A DNA stretch of 64,000 bases from Weissella koreensis KACC 15510. Lineage in GTDB: Bacteria > Bacillota > Bacilli > Lactobacillales > Lactobacillaceae. The notes beneath the pieces were generated by a model, which did not search any database, was not told where the DNA came from, and saw nothing but the letters and a program-made list of their open reading frames with translations. Positions 35,639 to 44,811 of the stretch are shown piece by piece; position 1 is the first letter of the stretch, and each line of letters opens with the position of its first letter. Both the position numbers and the translations under genes were made by a program. The stretch spans positions 1,358,479-1,422,478 of the forward strand of contig NC_015759.1 of assembly GCF_000219805.1 (NCBI RefSeq), given 5' to 3'.

Positions 35639-37186
35639 TTATACATCAAAAATTTCTGGATTTTTTTCTTTTGTAATACGTGTCATAAATTCACGTAGAT
35701 ATAAGCTATCATTAAAATCTAGTTGGGGTTTAATAAAGATCTGATGGTCCGGATCGATCGATTTATCAACAAACAGGGCGGTGCTGACTAATACATCAGG
35801 TTTTACCACATAGCCCATTGTTTTTTGAGTAAAAATTTCAATATTAAAATAAGGATCTAAGATTTCTTTTACATGAATTGTAAAAATTTGTTCAGCAAAA
35901 GATGTCGCGTCCATTTTAACAAGAATATTGATTTTAGGATCAAAATAATGATGTGGGAAAATAAGAAGAAAAGCCATCGCATTAAACATAATGGAGGTAT
36001 GTAATTCATCCTCAGTTAAATCAGTATTATTGGGACGGGTTAGTTCACTGATACCATGAAATAATCCAGCGTCCATATTATTACCGAAATGATCCATATC
36101 AATATTGGAAACGGTTAAGCTTAAATCATGGAAGAGATTTAGATGAAACTGGCCAGCAATAACAGTGGCCAAAAATAATTCACCAGCGGGGGTGCTAAAG
36201 TCGATTTTGACATTGGTCCGACCTTCAACAGCCATAATATATTTAACTATCTTTTTGTAGAAAGGATGGTTTAACGCCTTGAGTTTCCCAAAAATAACTT
36301 GTGCTCGATTACCTGATGAATAAGCATCACTCATTGCTTTAAACCACAATATGACGAAGTTTAATTCAGTATCATTTAAGTCGAAATTATTATTTAGATA
36401 ATCGTATAATTCTTGATCTCGGTCATCTAAGATTAATAAATCTAATAAATCTTGATTAATCTCTTTTGGGTCAATGAAATTATTAACGATAATTTGCGAA
36501 AGATTAGTTCCAAAAATATACATTAATTCATTTAATTTACCTTCATTAAAATTAATAGAATAAATAGTACCAATTCGTAAAGCTAAATTTCGCATACTTT
36601 TTTGAGAGATATTAGCAAATGGCCATTGTAGGCCTCGGTAATTTCGCCATAGAAAGGTTGCTAATCCAAAACGAATTTTAATTGAATCTCCGTTTAGGGT
36701 TAATGAACCTTTTGAAATTAAAATAGATACACCATATTTCTTCATGTAACTATTGAATTTAGAGATATTACGTCGAAGGGCGGTCTCACTGATATAGTTG
36801 TCGTAACAAAATTGTTTAACGTTGATTTCACGATTAACTAAAAATTGTTTACTAATAATCATTGCAATGGATTTATCGATAATTTTACAAAACAGATATT
36901 GAAAGTTGATTTGATTACCAGTAAAGTAATAAAGGTTGTTTTCTTTCTTTATTTCACCATAATGAATATTTTCATCAGTTTCATTTTCTTCTGCTAATTT
37001 AGCAACTTCATTGATTGATTCGATGTATTTATAAATTGTTCGGCGACTTAATTGGAAGTATTCTTGAATTGCTGATATGTCCATACCATGATGGTGGTCA
37101 GCTATAATTTTTAAAATATACCCCTGATGATGAATGTCACTACTATAAATGTCAGCCGCAAAATGTTTAATAAATTCTTCAGGCAT
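35639..37186 (-). CDS. Mga-like transcription regulator, copy 1
   Basis: An N-terminal helix-turn-helix (ILKIIADHHHGMDISAIQEYFQLSRRTIYKYIESI) and a second, Mga-type HTH (SETALRRNISKFNSYMKKYGVSI) are followed by PRD-like regions in this 515-residue protein. Mga and AtxA family proteins are global virulence and surface-protein regulators, often sugar-phosphate controlled through PRDs. It is a clear paralogue of the gene at 52071-53588. Between them lie the aquaporin and the adhesin/accessory Sec locus, which are candidate targets. Confidence 0.82.
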   Translation of the reverse strand: MPEEFIKHFAADIYSSDIHHQGYILKIIADHHHGMDISAIQEYFQLSRRTIYKYIESINEVAKLAEENETDENIHYGEIKKENNLYYFTGNQINFQYLFCKIIDKSIAMIISKQFLVNREINVKQFCYDNYISETALRRNISKFNSYMKKYGVSILISKGSLTLNGDSIKIRFGLATFLWRNYRGLQWPFANISQKSMRNLALRIGTIYSINFNEGKLNELMYIFGTNLSQIIVNNFIDPKEINQDLLDLLILDDRDQELYDYLNNNFDLNDTELNFVILWFKAMSDAYSSGNRAQVIFGKLKALNHPFYKKIVKYIMAVEGRTNVKIDFSTPAGELFLATVIAGQFHLNLFHDLSLTVSNIDMDHFGNNMDAGLFHGISELTRPNNTDLTEDELHTSIMFNAMAFLLIFPHHYFDPKINILVKMDATSFAEQIFTIHVKEILDPYFNIEIFTQKTMGYVVKPDVLVSTALFVDKSIDPDHQIFIKPQLDFNDSLYLREFMTRITKEKNPEIFDV

Positions 37187-37294
37187 TAAAAACTCCTTAA
37201 GTTGATGATTATATAAATATAATTATTGTTTATTTTTGGCTTTAAATCAAGCATAAGGACCTAAATGAAACAAAACGTTAATTTCATTAGACTA

Positions 37295-37324
37295 TTTACT
37301 TTATTGAATGTATTAAGATATAAT
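37295..37324 (+). promoter_or_regulatory. Promoter of the aquaporin gene
   Basis: TTTACT (37295-37300) and a consensus TATAAT (37319-37324) at 18-base spacing, about 38 bases before ATG 37362. Confidence 0.6.
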
Positions 37325-37361
37325 AGTAGGGTTGTCTATATTATACTTTTAGGGAGTTAAA

Positions 37362-38075
37362 ATGATACATAATTTATTAGCTGAGTTTTTAAGCACCGCT
37401 TTAATGATTGTTTTTGGGGTTGGCGTCCATTCGGACGTAGTATTGAATAATACTAAGTACCATGGGTCAGGGCATTTATTTGCAATTACTACATGGGCGT
37501 TTGGTATTTCAGTGGCATTATTTATTTTTGGTGGGGTTTGTATGAATCCAGCCATGGCCTTGGCACAGAGTATTTTAGGACTTTTGCCTTGGTCTTCATT
37601 TATTCCGTATAGCTTAGCAGAATTAGCTGGTGGAATCGTTGGTGCAATTATTGTTTGGATTATGTATGCTGATCAGTTTAAAGCCTCTGAAGGCAAAGTT
37701 GATGCAGTAGACATTCGTAATATTTTTACTACATCACCAGCTATTCGTAATTTACCTCGTAATTTTTTTGTTGAAGCTTTTGCAACGTTTATTTTCATTA
37801 CAGGAATTTTAGCTATTGTTCAAGTTAAAACTGAAGGATTGTCAGCAATCGGGGTTGGATTGTTGGTTTGGGCAATCGGTATGGGAATTGGTGGAACGAC
37901 TGGGTTCGCGATGAACTTAGCTCGAGACATGGGACCACGTATTGCTCATCGGATTCTACCAATTGCTAATAAAGCGGACTCAGACTGGAAGTATGCTATC
38001 CTGGTTCCTGGAATTGCTCCTTTCGTTGGTGCAGCGTGCGCAGCAGCATTTGTAAAATTCTTTTTACATATCTAA
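37362..38075 (+). CDS. MIP-family channel (glycerol facilitator / aquaporin)
   Basis: Six transmembrane segments and the two MIP half-helix motifs are present in this 237-residue protein. The first is canonical (GGVCMNPAMALAQS). The second is NLARDMGPRI, with Leu in place of Pro of NPA and the following Arg-Asp conserved. In lactobacilli such channels carry glycerol, water or lactic acid (LarD-like). Standing alone with its own promoter and terminator, it offers no context for the substrate, though the malate-to-lactate operon is nearby. Confidence 0.9.
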   Translation: MIHNLLAEFLSTALMIVFGVGVHSDVVLNNTKYHGSGHLFAITTWAFGISVALFIFGGVCMNPAMALAQSILGLLPWSSFIPYSLAELAGGIVGAIIVWIMYADQFKASEGKVDAVDIRNIFTTSPAIRNLPRNFFVEAFATFIFITGILAIVQVKTEGLSAIGVGLLVWAIGMGIGGTTGFAMNLARDMGPRIAHRILPIANKADSDWKYAILVPGIAPFVGAACAAAFVKFFLHI

Positions 38076-38137
38076 AAAGATAATTATTTCAATATTATCT
38101 TAGTTAGATTGCAATTTATTCTAAAAATTTAATTAAT

Positions 38138-38192
38138 GCTCCATAAATTATTCTCGTTTTTTAAAAACGTTAATAGTTTATGGAGCTTTTTT
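38138..38192 (+). terminator. Terminator after the aquaporin gene
   Basis: GCTCCATAAA (38138-38147) pairs with TTTATGGAGC (38177-38186), with an inner CGTTTTT/AAAAACG helix, followed by TTTTTT. Confidence 0.85.
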
Positions 38193-38471
38193 GTATAACC
38201 ATTATTTTTCAAAAAAGTTACAAATATGATATTAAGGTACGATTTATTTGACAAAAGGTCATTAAAATAGTTACTTTTAGTAAGTTTAAAGATTAAGTTA
38301 AAGCTGATTTAAAGCCGTTTTGAAGAATAGTATTTCAAAAAATGTAAATAAATATGCAAAGATAGATTAACCAAAAAGGTACAAATAAAATGTAACTTTT
38401 AGAAAAAATATATATAAAATTAGGCGTTATACTAATTAATAATAAGAAATAAAGAAATTAGGAGTTTCGTT
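38193..38471 (+). promoter_or_regulatory. Long upstream regulatory region of gtfA with repeated motif
   Basis: This 280-base non-coding stretch holds a TATACT -10 candidate at 38428-38433 with no good -35, suggesting an activated promoter. CAAAAAAGTTACAAATA (38210-38226) and CAAAAAGGTACAAATAA (38372-38388) are near-identical direct repeats, and TTACTTTTAG / TAACTTTTAG also recurs (around 38271 and 38393). A related sequence precedes secA2 (44747-44765). They are candidate activator sites, possibly for the Mga-like proteins; no binding data exist here. Confidence 0.4.
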
Positions 38472-39929
38472 ATGAACTTTTTTATTAATAAAGCGATGGG
38501 CCATGGTAATAGTGGAGTAGAACATGCTCAATTTTATAGAGCCGATAGGTTTAGAGAACGTCAAATTCCATTTAAATTAATTTTTAATGAATTGCTGCCA
38601 AACCTCCACCAACACATGAAAGAATGGAACTTAAAAGAGTCAGAAGTAATTAATGTATTTGATTTTTTAATGAGTGATAATCCAAATGAATATGCTATAA
38701 ATGGGTTAAAAGAAACATATGATTCAGACAGTGATGTTCTTTGGGATTTAACTAACACTCAACGGATTATTAAAACAAGGACGAGTTCTGGGTATAAAAT
38801 GACAACGCTTCGAAATAAAATCTATTCAACAGAAAAAGAAATTTATTTAGTAAGTGATGATCGAATTTTCTTAGAGAATGGGAAACATAAATTAAACTGG
38901 AAGGTTCGTGATGATAAAGATTTAGGAAACGTTATGGAGTCTATCCACTTAGATGAATTTAATGGAGCTAACTATTTCTTTAACACTTTTGAAGAAATGC
39001 TTTCATTTTTTTATACAGAATTAGAGAAAATATTTGAGAATAATACCTACATTTTGGACCGAGGTTCAGAAAACGAAGAGGCTCTAGTTGATCTACGTAT
39101 CAAAGGGCATAAATTTCATTTAGTAGAGATTATGCATGCTGCACATTTATCTGATTTTATAGATGGTCATCCAGTGTGGAATCAATATTATCAATATATG
39201 TTTGATCATTTAAAGTGGATTGATTATATTGTTGTAGCTACTGAACTACAGAAGAAAGACATGCAAAAACATTTAAAGATGGCTAATTTACCATACGGTA
39301 ATAAGATCATTAATATTCCGGTTGGTGGTGTAAAACATATTTCACCGGCTAAAAAATGGAATAAGAAACATACCATGAAGCTTGTCACAGCTTCGAGGCT
39401 ACATGAAGAAAAACATATTTCACATATTATTCGGGCAATTAAAAAGTTAAAAGAAAACGCTTATGATATAACTTTAGATATCTTTGGTGCAGGGGCAGAG
39501 CATGATGAATTAGCTGCTTTAATCAAAGAGCTAAAATTAAGCGATATTGTAACGTTAAAAGGCTTAAGCCAAGATGTTGTGAAAGATATTGCTCCTTATG
39601 ATGCGTTTGTTGGTGCTTCTTACTCAGAAGGCTTTGGATTAACATATATTGAAGCAATCAGCGATTCTTTACCAATTGCATCGTATGCTAATCTCTATGG
39701 CGCTCAAGAATTAGTTACAGAAGGTAAAAATGGATATCTGGCTTCATTTGATCGAAGTGCTAGAACTGAAGATGAAGTCCAAAAGAATATTGATAATCTA
39801 ACTGAGTCAATCGAAAAAGTGTTTAAAAATTACAATAAACTTTCTATTGGCGCGCGTGAAGTTGCGGAGAAGTATCAAGCAAAAATCATTGCAATTAAAT
39901 GGGACGTTTTAATGGGTGAATTGAAATGA
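38472..39929 (+). CDS. gtfA: Accessory Sec glycosyltransferase GtfA
   Basis: GtfA (485 residues) adds the first GlcNAc to serine or threonine of the serine-rich adhesin, in a complex with GtfB. It starts MNFFINKAMGHGNSGVEHAQFYRA, the family signature. The central region has HAAHLSDFIDGHPVWNQYYQYMFDHL. The GT-B donor domain carries KLVTASRLHEEKHISHIIRAI and SYSEGFGLTYIEAIS (E-x7-E). The length is close to the streptococcal enzyme. TAGGAG precedes ATG 38472, and gtfB overlaps its stop (ATGA). Confidence 0.93.
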   Translation: MNFFINKAMGHGNSGVEHAQFYRADRFRERQIPFKLIFNELLPNLHQHMKEWNLKESEVINVFDFLMSDNPNEYAINGLKETYDSDSDVLWDLTNTQRIIKTRTSSGYKMTTLRNKIYSTEKEIYLVSDDRIFLENGKHKLNWKVRDDKDLGNVMESIHLDEFNGANYFFNTFEEMLSFFYTELEKIFENNTYILDRGSENEEALVDLRIKGHKFHLVEIMHAAHLSDFIDGHPVWNQYYQYMFDHLKWIDYIVVATELQKKDMQKHLKMANLPYGNKIINIPVGGVKHISPAKKWNKKHTMKLVTASRLHEEKHISHIIRAIKKLKENAYDITLDIFGAGAEHDELAALIKELKLSDIVTLKGLSQDVVKDIAPYDAFVGASYSEGFGLTYIEAISDSLPIASYANLYGAQELVTEGKNGYLASFDRSARTEDEVQKNIDNLTESIEKVFKNYNKLSIGAREVAEKYQAKIIAIKWDVLMGELK

Positions 39930-40771
39930 TAAAAAAAGTAGAAGTAATTAATTCCTTAGATTATTTAAATTATGAAGGAATTAAATGGCAAATTGAAAAT
40001 GTTATTAGTGGTAAAAGCGACGAGCTATGGATTGCAACGCCACATGAAAATGCAGCAAATATTTTATCGACATATGGGCTAGACATTAAAGATAAGAAAG
40101 TTTTCGATATCTATACTAATCAATATTTAAAACCGATTTCTAAAAAAGATGGAATCTGGTGGACTGATTTAAAGGTACCAAATCAAGCTCAATTAGTTGT
40201 TAGTGATAAATGGACTAAATCAATAACAAGTCATGGTGAAAAGTTAGCTGAAATCCGATGGTTTAATGATGGTAGTCGAATTGTTCAAGCAGTAATTTGG
40301 CTTAATGAAAATGGCGATATTGACTATAAAGATATTTATCGAAGAGATGGATCTTTATTCGCTAAACAATATTATAGTGAAGGGCATATTTTACAATCTG
40401 ATTTCTATGATCAAGATGGGTTAGATGTTTCAACAAGTGATTTTTATTTTGAAAATGAAGTTAATATGGTTTTAAATAACGATGAAAAGTATGTGAACCC
40501 AAATGATTTTATTAAGACACTGTTGAATAATAAAAAAGGGTATGAATATAACGTAACTCAATTAGGAAGAGAACTTAGCTTTATACCTAATGAGAGCAAT
40601 TTAACTTTTATTGACACAATAGTTGATGAAGATAATTCAATAAAGGGTAATATCTACGATTTATTAAACAATGAAAATCATAAAATCAAGCAAATTAATT
40701 TATCTACTCCAAATTATCGCGAACTTCAAACCAGAGATTTAATCAGTGATAAAGTCACTAAACTAAAATAG
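39926..40771 (+). CDS. gtfB: Accessory Sec glycosylation co-factor GtfB, short form
   Basis: GtfB (281 residues here) is the inactive partner that presents the adhesin to GtfA. The position and ATGA overlap with gtfA, and the sequence (WWTDLKVPNQAQLVVSDKWTKSI, RWFNDGSRIVQAVIWLNENGDIDYKDIYRRDG) fit the N-terminal R-fold and extended beta sheet of GtfB. Streptococcal GtfB is about 440 residues, so roughly the last third seems missing. The bases after the stop run quickly into other stops in all frames, so this is not one frameshift. It may be a natural short form or a truncation. Confidence 0.8.
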   Translation: MIKKVEVINSLDYLNYEGIKWQIENVISGKSDELWIATPHENAANILSTYGLDIKDKKVFDIYTNQYLKPISKKDGIWWTDLKVPNQAQLVVSDKWTKSITSHGEKLAEIRWFNDGSRIVQAVIWLNENGDIDYKDIYRRDGSLFAKQYYSEGHILQSDFYDQDGLDVSTSDFYFENEVNMVLNNDEKYVNPNDFIKTLLNNKKGYEYNVTQLGRELSFIPNESNLTFIDTIVDEDNSIKGNIYDLLNNENHKIKQINLSTPNYRELQTRDLISDKVTKLK

Positions 40772-40841
40772 CCTTGTCTCTAATTAATTTATATATGTAC
40801 ATGTAATTATTCAAAAAAACATTAAAAAGGGATTATATGAT

Positions 40842-43800
40842 ATGAATAGTCGTAATAATAAAGATAAATTAAAAATATTAAAAACCAGTACCATTAAATA
40901 TCGATTGTACAAATTTGGAAAAGATCTAGTTAACGGCTCTAATAAGACGATTGGTACTAAAGATATAGATCAAATCGCTGCATCTGATCATACGGGCTCT
41001 AAAGTAGTATTAGGGGCTTTATTGTCCTTAGGTGCTGTTTCGTCAACAGTTGCAGTCACCAATTCTGCACGAGCTGATAATGATGTTAAAAATAAAGTTA
41101 AGAGTTCAGACAAAGATGCCTCAACGTTAGCTAATAAAGATCATTCCATTATCGCTTTAACTAATACGGAAGGTAAAGAAAATAAAGGGATTGATGTAAC
41201 ACCTGCAAAAAAGATTTATAATGAGGAAATTTTTGAATACGAAGATGGAACTGATATTTCTGATCATAATTTTTATGTTGACTCAGATAGTGGTGAAGCA
41301 AATCTAATAGCTCCTCCAGAAGTAAAAGGATACTATCCCAATGTTAAGCTTTCTAGATTTAAAATTCCTACTTATGGTTTAGATATTGGATTGCATGAAT
41401 TCATCAGTGATTTTGAAATAAAGAATGAAGATGGTAGTGAAGTATCTAATTGGAGTGAATTTGTAAGTTCTGTAAATTCAGGATCTATTAAAGGTTTATT
41501 TGGTGCTAGCTCAGAAGATAATGTTTTATCTATTAATATAGTATATTCTAAAGGAGAATTCACTTGGGATAAAGTAAAGGATCTAACTTATAATTCTACA
41601 GATCCTAATGCCGTTAAGCCAAAAGCTGAAGATTATATTGATGTAAATAGTATTAAAGAACCTGATGATGAACCGACTATTACAGATAATTTAACAATTG
41701 ATGATTCTAAAGTTAATTATAAAAATCCTGGTACATATGATGTTGATGTTCAATATATTGACCGACAGTTGACTGACCACCATCAAACGGCTCACTTAAC
41801 AGTTACAGCAGGAGAATTTTCATGGGATAAACCAAAAGATCAAACTTATGATTCATCAGATCCTAAGGCAACGAAGCCCACAGTTGAGGATTACATTGAT
41901 GTAAGTAGCATCAAGGAACCCGACGATAAACCATACGATAAAAGTAAGTTAAAATTGGATGATAGTAAAGTCGATTACAGTAAAGAGGGTGAGTATCAGG
42001 TCACTATTTCTTATACTGATGATCAAGGTGTCGAACACACTACTACAGCTACTATAACTATTGTTAAGACTTATGAATCTAACTCAAATTCAAATTCTGA
42101 ATCAGAAAGTAATTCAACATCAAAAGATGATAGTATCTCTAAATCAGAAAGTAATTCAACATCAAAAGATGATAGTATCTCTAAATCAGAAAGTAATTCA
42201 ACATCAAAAGATGATAGTATCTCTAAATCGGAAAGTAATTCAACGTCAAAAGATGATAGTATCTCTGAATCAAATAGCCGTTCAGAATCAATTCATGATA
42301 GTAATTCGACAAGTGATTCAACTTCATTATACGATAGTACCTCTAAGTCCAGAAGTGAATCAATAAGTAAGTCGTCTTCATTGTATGATAGTGCTTCTAG
42401 TTCAAACAGTGTTTCCAAAGAGGGTTCAATTTCTAAGAGTTTTTCGGACTCATACTCTGATTATTTTTCTAAATCTGCCTCTACTTCTAAGAGCACTTCT
42501 GCATCAAATTCAGGAGTGATAAGTGACTCAAATGCTTCTGATAGTAACGCAATTTCTGATTCGAAGAATGACTCAGAATCAACCTCTAAGCTAAACTCTA
42601 GTTCAAAGTCAGTTAGTGATGGAGAAGTTTCAAAGAGTATTTCTGAATCAGAATCAACAAGTGATGAAACCTCAGATTCAAATAATTCAAAGAGTGATTC
42701 AGAATCGATCTCTGCTTCAACATCTAAGTCAAATTCGGTGCCAAATCCAAATGAATCAGAATCAGCATCAGACTCGACGAGTGATTCTGCATCAACTTCA
42801 ACGTCAAAGTCGAAGAGTGAATCAGATCATTCAGATAGTACTTCAGTGTCAGATTCAAAGTCGGCATCTGTTTCAAATTCATCAGATGATTCAAATTCAG
42901 ATCTTTCTAGAAGTGCATCAATTAGTGAATCAGATAGTACTTCTAGCTCAAACTCAAAGAGTAATTCTGAAGGGTCAGTGAGTGCATCGGCTTCAACATC
43001 AGATAGTACATCAACTTCGTTGATTAAGCCTGATGATCCAGAACAATCAGAGAGTGCTTCAGATAGTACCAATGATAGTGAATCAATCTCTAAATCAATT
43101 TCAGATTCAAACAATGATGATTCAAACTCAAGCTCAAATTCTAAGAATGATTCAGCTTCAAATAGTAAATCAGATTCAAAGAGTGATTCAGATGCTTCAA
43201 ATTCGGCTTCTGATTCAAAGTCAACTTCAGCAGATGGATCAAACTCAAATTCATTAAGCGATTCAAATGCATCAGATTCAGCATCAAATTCAAGTGCGGA
43301 TTCAGATTCAAGTAGTAAGTCAAAGAGTACTTCAGCATCAAATTCAGGAGTAATAAGTGACTCAAATGCTTCAGATAGTAGCTCAATTTCTAACTCAAAG
43401 GACGACTCAGAGTCAACCTCTGATCTAAACTCTAGCTCAAAGTCAACTAGTGATAGTGAAGCTTCAAAGAGTGCATCAGATTCAGAATCAACAAGTAAGG
43501 AAATCTCAGATTCGAATAATTCAAAGAGTGATTCAGAATCAATCTCTGCCTCAACTTCAAAGTCTAATTCGACATCAAATCCTAACTCAAATGACTCAGA
43601 TTCAGCGTCGGATTCAACGAGTGATTCAAAGTCAACTTCAACGTCAAAGTCGAAGAGTGAATCAGATCATTCAGATAGTAATTCGGTGTCAACTTCAAAG
43701 TCAGAATCAAGCTCAGTTTCAAAGAGTGAGTCAGATTCAAATGCGTCTGATAGTAGTTCAGCTAGTCGTTCTGATAGTGAATCATCATCGATCTCAAATT

Positions 43801-44480
43801 CAAAGGGTGACAATGATGAATCAAAGAGTGCATCGGCCTCAACTTCAGATAGCACATCAAATTCTTTGAATAAGCCAGATGATCCAGAGCTATCAGAGAG
43901 TGCTTCAAATAGTACCAATGATAGTGAATCAACTTCTAAATCAACTTCAGATTCAAAGAACGATGATTCAAAATCAAGTTCAGAATCTAATAATGATTCA
44001 GTTTCAAACAGTGAATCAGATTCAAAGAGTGATTCAGATGCTTCAAATTCGGCTTCTGATTCAAAGTCAACTTCAGCAGATGGATCAAACTCAAATTCAT
44101 TGAGCGATTCAAATGCATCAGATTCAGCATCAAATTCAGGGTCAGACTCAGATTCAAGTAGTAAGTCAAAGAGTACTTCTGGATCAACATCAGAATCACA
44201 AAGTGATTCAAATGCATCTGATAGTAATTCTGCTTCAAGTTCAAAGAGTGAATCAGAGTCAACCTCTGATCTAAACTCTAGCTCAAAGTCAACTAGTGAT
44301 AGTGAAGCTTCAAAGAGTGCATCAGATTCCAACAGTATTTCAGATTCTATGTCGTCATCGTTAAGCGATTCAAATGCATCTGATAGTAATTCAATTTCAG
44401 AGTCAAATAATATCTCAGAATCAATAAGTAACAATGATACTTCAAATATTACTTCGTATTCAGAATCTACTCCAAAATAA
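40842..44480 (+). CDS. Serine-rich repeat adhesin precursor (SRRP), anchor cut off by a stop codon
   Basis: The protein (1212 residues) has the long accessory-Sec signal peptide with a KxYKxGKxW-like motif (YRLYKFGKDLV, 20-30), a Gly-containing hydrophobic core (LGALLSLGAVSSTVAV) and a likely cut after ARA (78). A non-repeat binding region follows, then two tandem Ig-like modules of about 86 residues at 238-323 and 324-406 (each GEFxWDKxKDxTY...). From about 410 to the end is a Ser-rich stalk with Asn, Asp, Lys and Thr, the substrate for GtfA/B. The frame ends at TAA 44478-44480; the anchor-like tail continues in frame after it. Confidence 0.92.
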   Translation: MNSRNNKDKLKILKTSTIKYRLYKFGKDLVNGSNKTIGTKDIDQIAASDHTGSKVVLGALLSLGAVSSTVAVTNSARADNDVKNKVKSSDKDASTLANKDHSIIALTNTEGKENKGIDVTPAKKIYNEEIFEYEDGTDISDHNFYVDSDSGEANLIAPPEVKGYYPNVKLSRFKIPTYGLDIGLHEFISDFEIKNEDGSEVSNWSEFVSSVNSGSIKGLFGASSEDNVLSINIVYSKGEFTWDKVKDLTYNSTDPNAVKPKAEDYIDVNSIKEPDDEPTITDNLTIDDSKVNYKNPGTYDVDVQYIDRQLTDHHQTAHLTVTAGEFSWDKPKDQTYDSSDPKATKPTVEDYIDVSSIKEPDDKPYDKSKLKLDDSKVDYSKEGEYQVTISYTDDQGVEHTTTATITIVKTYESNSNSNSESESNSTSKDDSISKSESNSTSKDDSISKSESNSTSKDDSISKSESNSTSKDDSISESNSRSESIHDSNSTSDSTSLYDSTSKSRSESISKSSSLYDSASSSNSVSKEGSISKSFSDSYSDYFSKSASTSKSTSASNSGVISDSNASDSNAISDSKNDSESTSKLNSSSKSVSDGEVSKSISESESTSDETSDSNNSKSDSESISASTSKSNSVPNPNESESASDSTSDSASTSTSKSKSESDHSDSTSVSDSKSASVSNSSDDSNSDLSRSASISESDSTSSSNSKSNSEGSVSASASTSDSTSTSLIKPDDPEQSESASDSTNDSESISKSISDSNNDDSNSSSNSKNDSASNSKSDSKSDSDASNSASDSKSTSADGSNSNSLSDSNASDSASNSSADSDSSSKSKSTSASNSGVISDSNASDSSSISNSKDDSESTSDLNSSSKSTSDSEASKSASDSESTSKEISDSNNSKSDSESISASTSKSNSTSNPNSNDSDSASDSTSDSKSTSTSKSKSESDHSDSNSVSTSKSESSSVSKSESDSNASDSSSASRSDSESSSISNSKGDNDESKSASASTSDSTSNSLNKPDDPELSESASNSTNDSESTSKSTSDSKNDDSKSSSESNNDSVSNSESDSKSDSDASNSASDSKSTSADGSNSNSLSDSNASDSASNSGSDSDSSSKSKSTSGSTSESQSDSNASDSNSASSSKSESESTSDLNSSSKSTSDSEASKSASDSNSISDSMSSSLSDSNASDSNSISESNNISESISNNDTSNITSYSESTPK
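42102..42269 (+). repeat. Four tandem 42-bp repeats in the adhesin stalk
   Basis: Copies at 42102-42143, 42144-42185, 42186-42227 and 42228-42269 each encode SESNSTSKDDSISK; the first three are identical at the DNA level and the last has a few changes. Such exact tandem copies change number easily by slippage or recombination, so stalk length may vary between strains. Confidence 0.92.
42501..44440 (+). repeat. Higher-order repeat of about 840 bp in the adhesin stalk
   Basis: The sequence beginning at 42501 (encoding ASNSGVISDSNASDS) recurs at 43335 and, more diverged, near 44181. This gives two full units of about 278-282 codons and a partial third. Each full unit contains one non-serine island, KPDDPEQSESAS in the first and KPDDPELSESAS in the second. 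The units have diverged by point changes, so the duplication is older than the 42-bp repeats. Confidence 0.8.
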
Positions 44481-44633
44481 AATATTGATTATAATGATTC
44501 AGATACAACATCAGAAAACGAATTGCCAGAAACTTTTGCAGCACCATCTAAATTAAGTAACATTATCCCTAATATAATGGAGTTATTAGGAGCAGGTATG
44601 CTTCTTAAAAAGAATAAAAAGAGAGATAAATAG
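44481..44633 (+). pseudogene. Orphaned, altered cell-wall anchor of the adhesin
   Basis: Directly after the stop codon the same frame stays open for 50 codons to TAG 44631-44633. It encodes DSDTTSENELPETFAAPS, then a hydrophobic stretch (LSNIIPNIMELLGAGMLL) and a basic tail (KKNKKRDK). This is the layout of a sortase LPxTG anchor, but the Gly of LPETG is missing (LPETF), either substituted or deleted before FAAPS. So both the TAA and the motif change would prevent normal wall anchoring. Confidence 0.85.
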
Positions 44634-44659
44634 GTACTATAGACTGTACTTATAATGTA

Positions 44660-44712
44660 AAAGAAAGGTTCTAGTATCAAATCATTTTTGAGTCTAGAAC
44701 CTTTCTTTTTGT
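44660..44712 (+). terminator. Terminator after the adhesin gene
   Basis: AAAGAAAGGTTCTAG (44660-44674) pairs perfectly with CTAGAACCTTTCTTT (44694-44708) around a 19-base loop, followed by T residues. It places the adhesin and the secA2 operon on separate transcripts. Confidence 0.9.
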
Positions 44713-44811
44713 TTATTTTGTTATGCATAAAACCAATAAATATGAGCAAAAAAGTATTACAATTAATATATAAATACTAACTATATAAAATTAAGTAGGA
44801 TATGAAATAAC

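Noticed and set aside
36150..36260. Idea that the Mga-like genes are BglG-type antiterminators
   Set aside because: PRD-like regions are plausible, but the N-terminus has DNA-binding HTH domains rather than a CAT RNA-binding domain.
42102..42269. CRISPR-like array because of regular 42-bp repeats
   Set aside because: The repeats are directly adjacent without spacers and are in-frame codons of the adhesin.
43667..44434. A 255-codon minus-strand frame, and several other long frames, inside the adhesin stalk
   Set aside because: They are shadows of the Ser/Asp/Asn repeat codons: the same period gives open antisense frames rich in Glu, Ser, Asp, Leu. No ribosome sites or independent codon bias.
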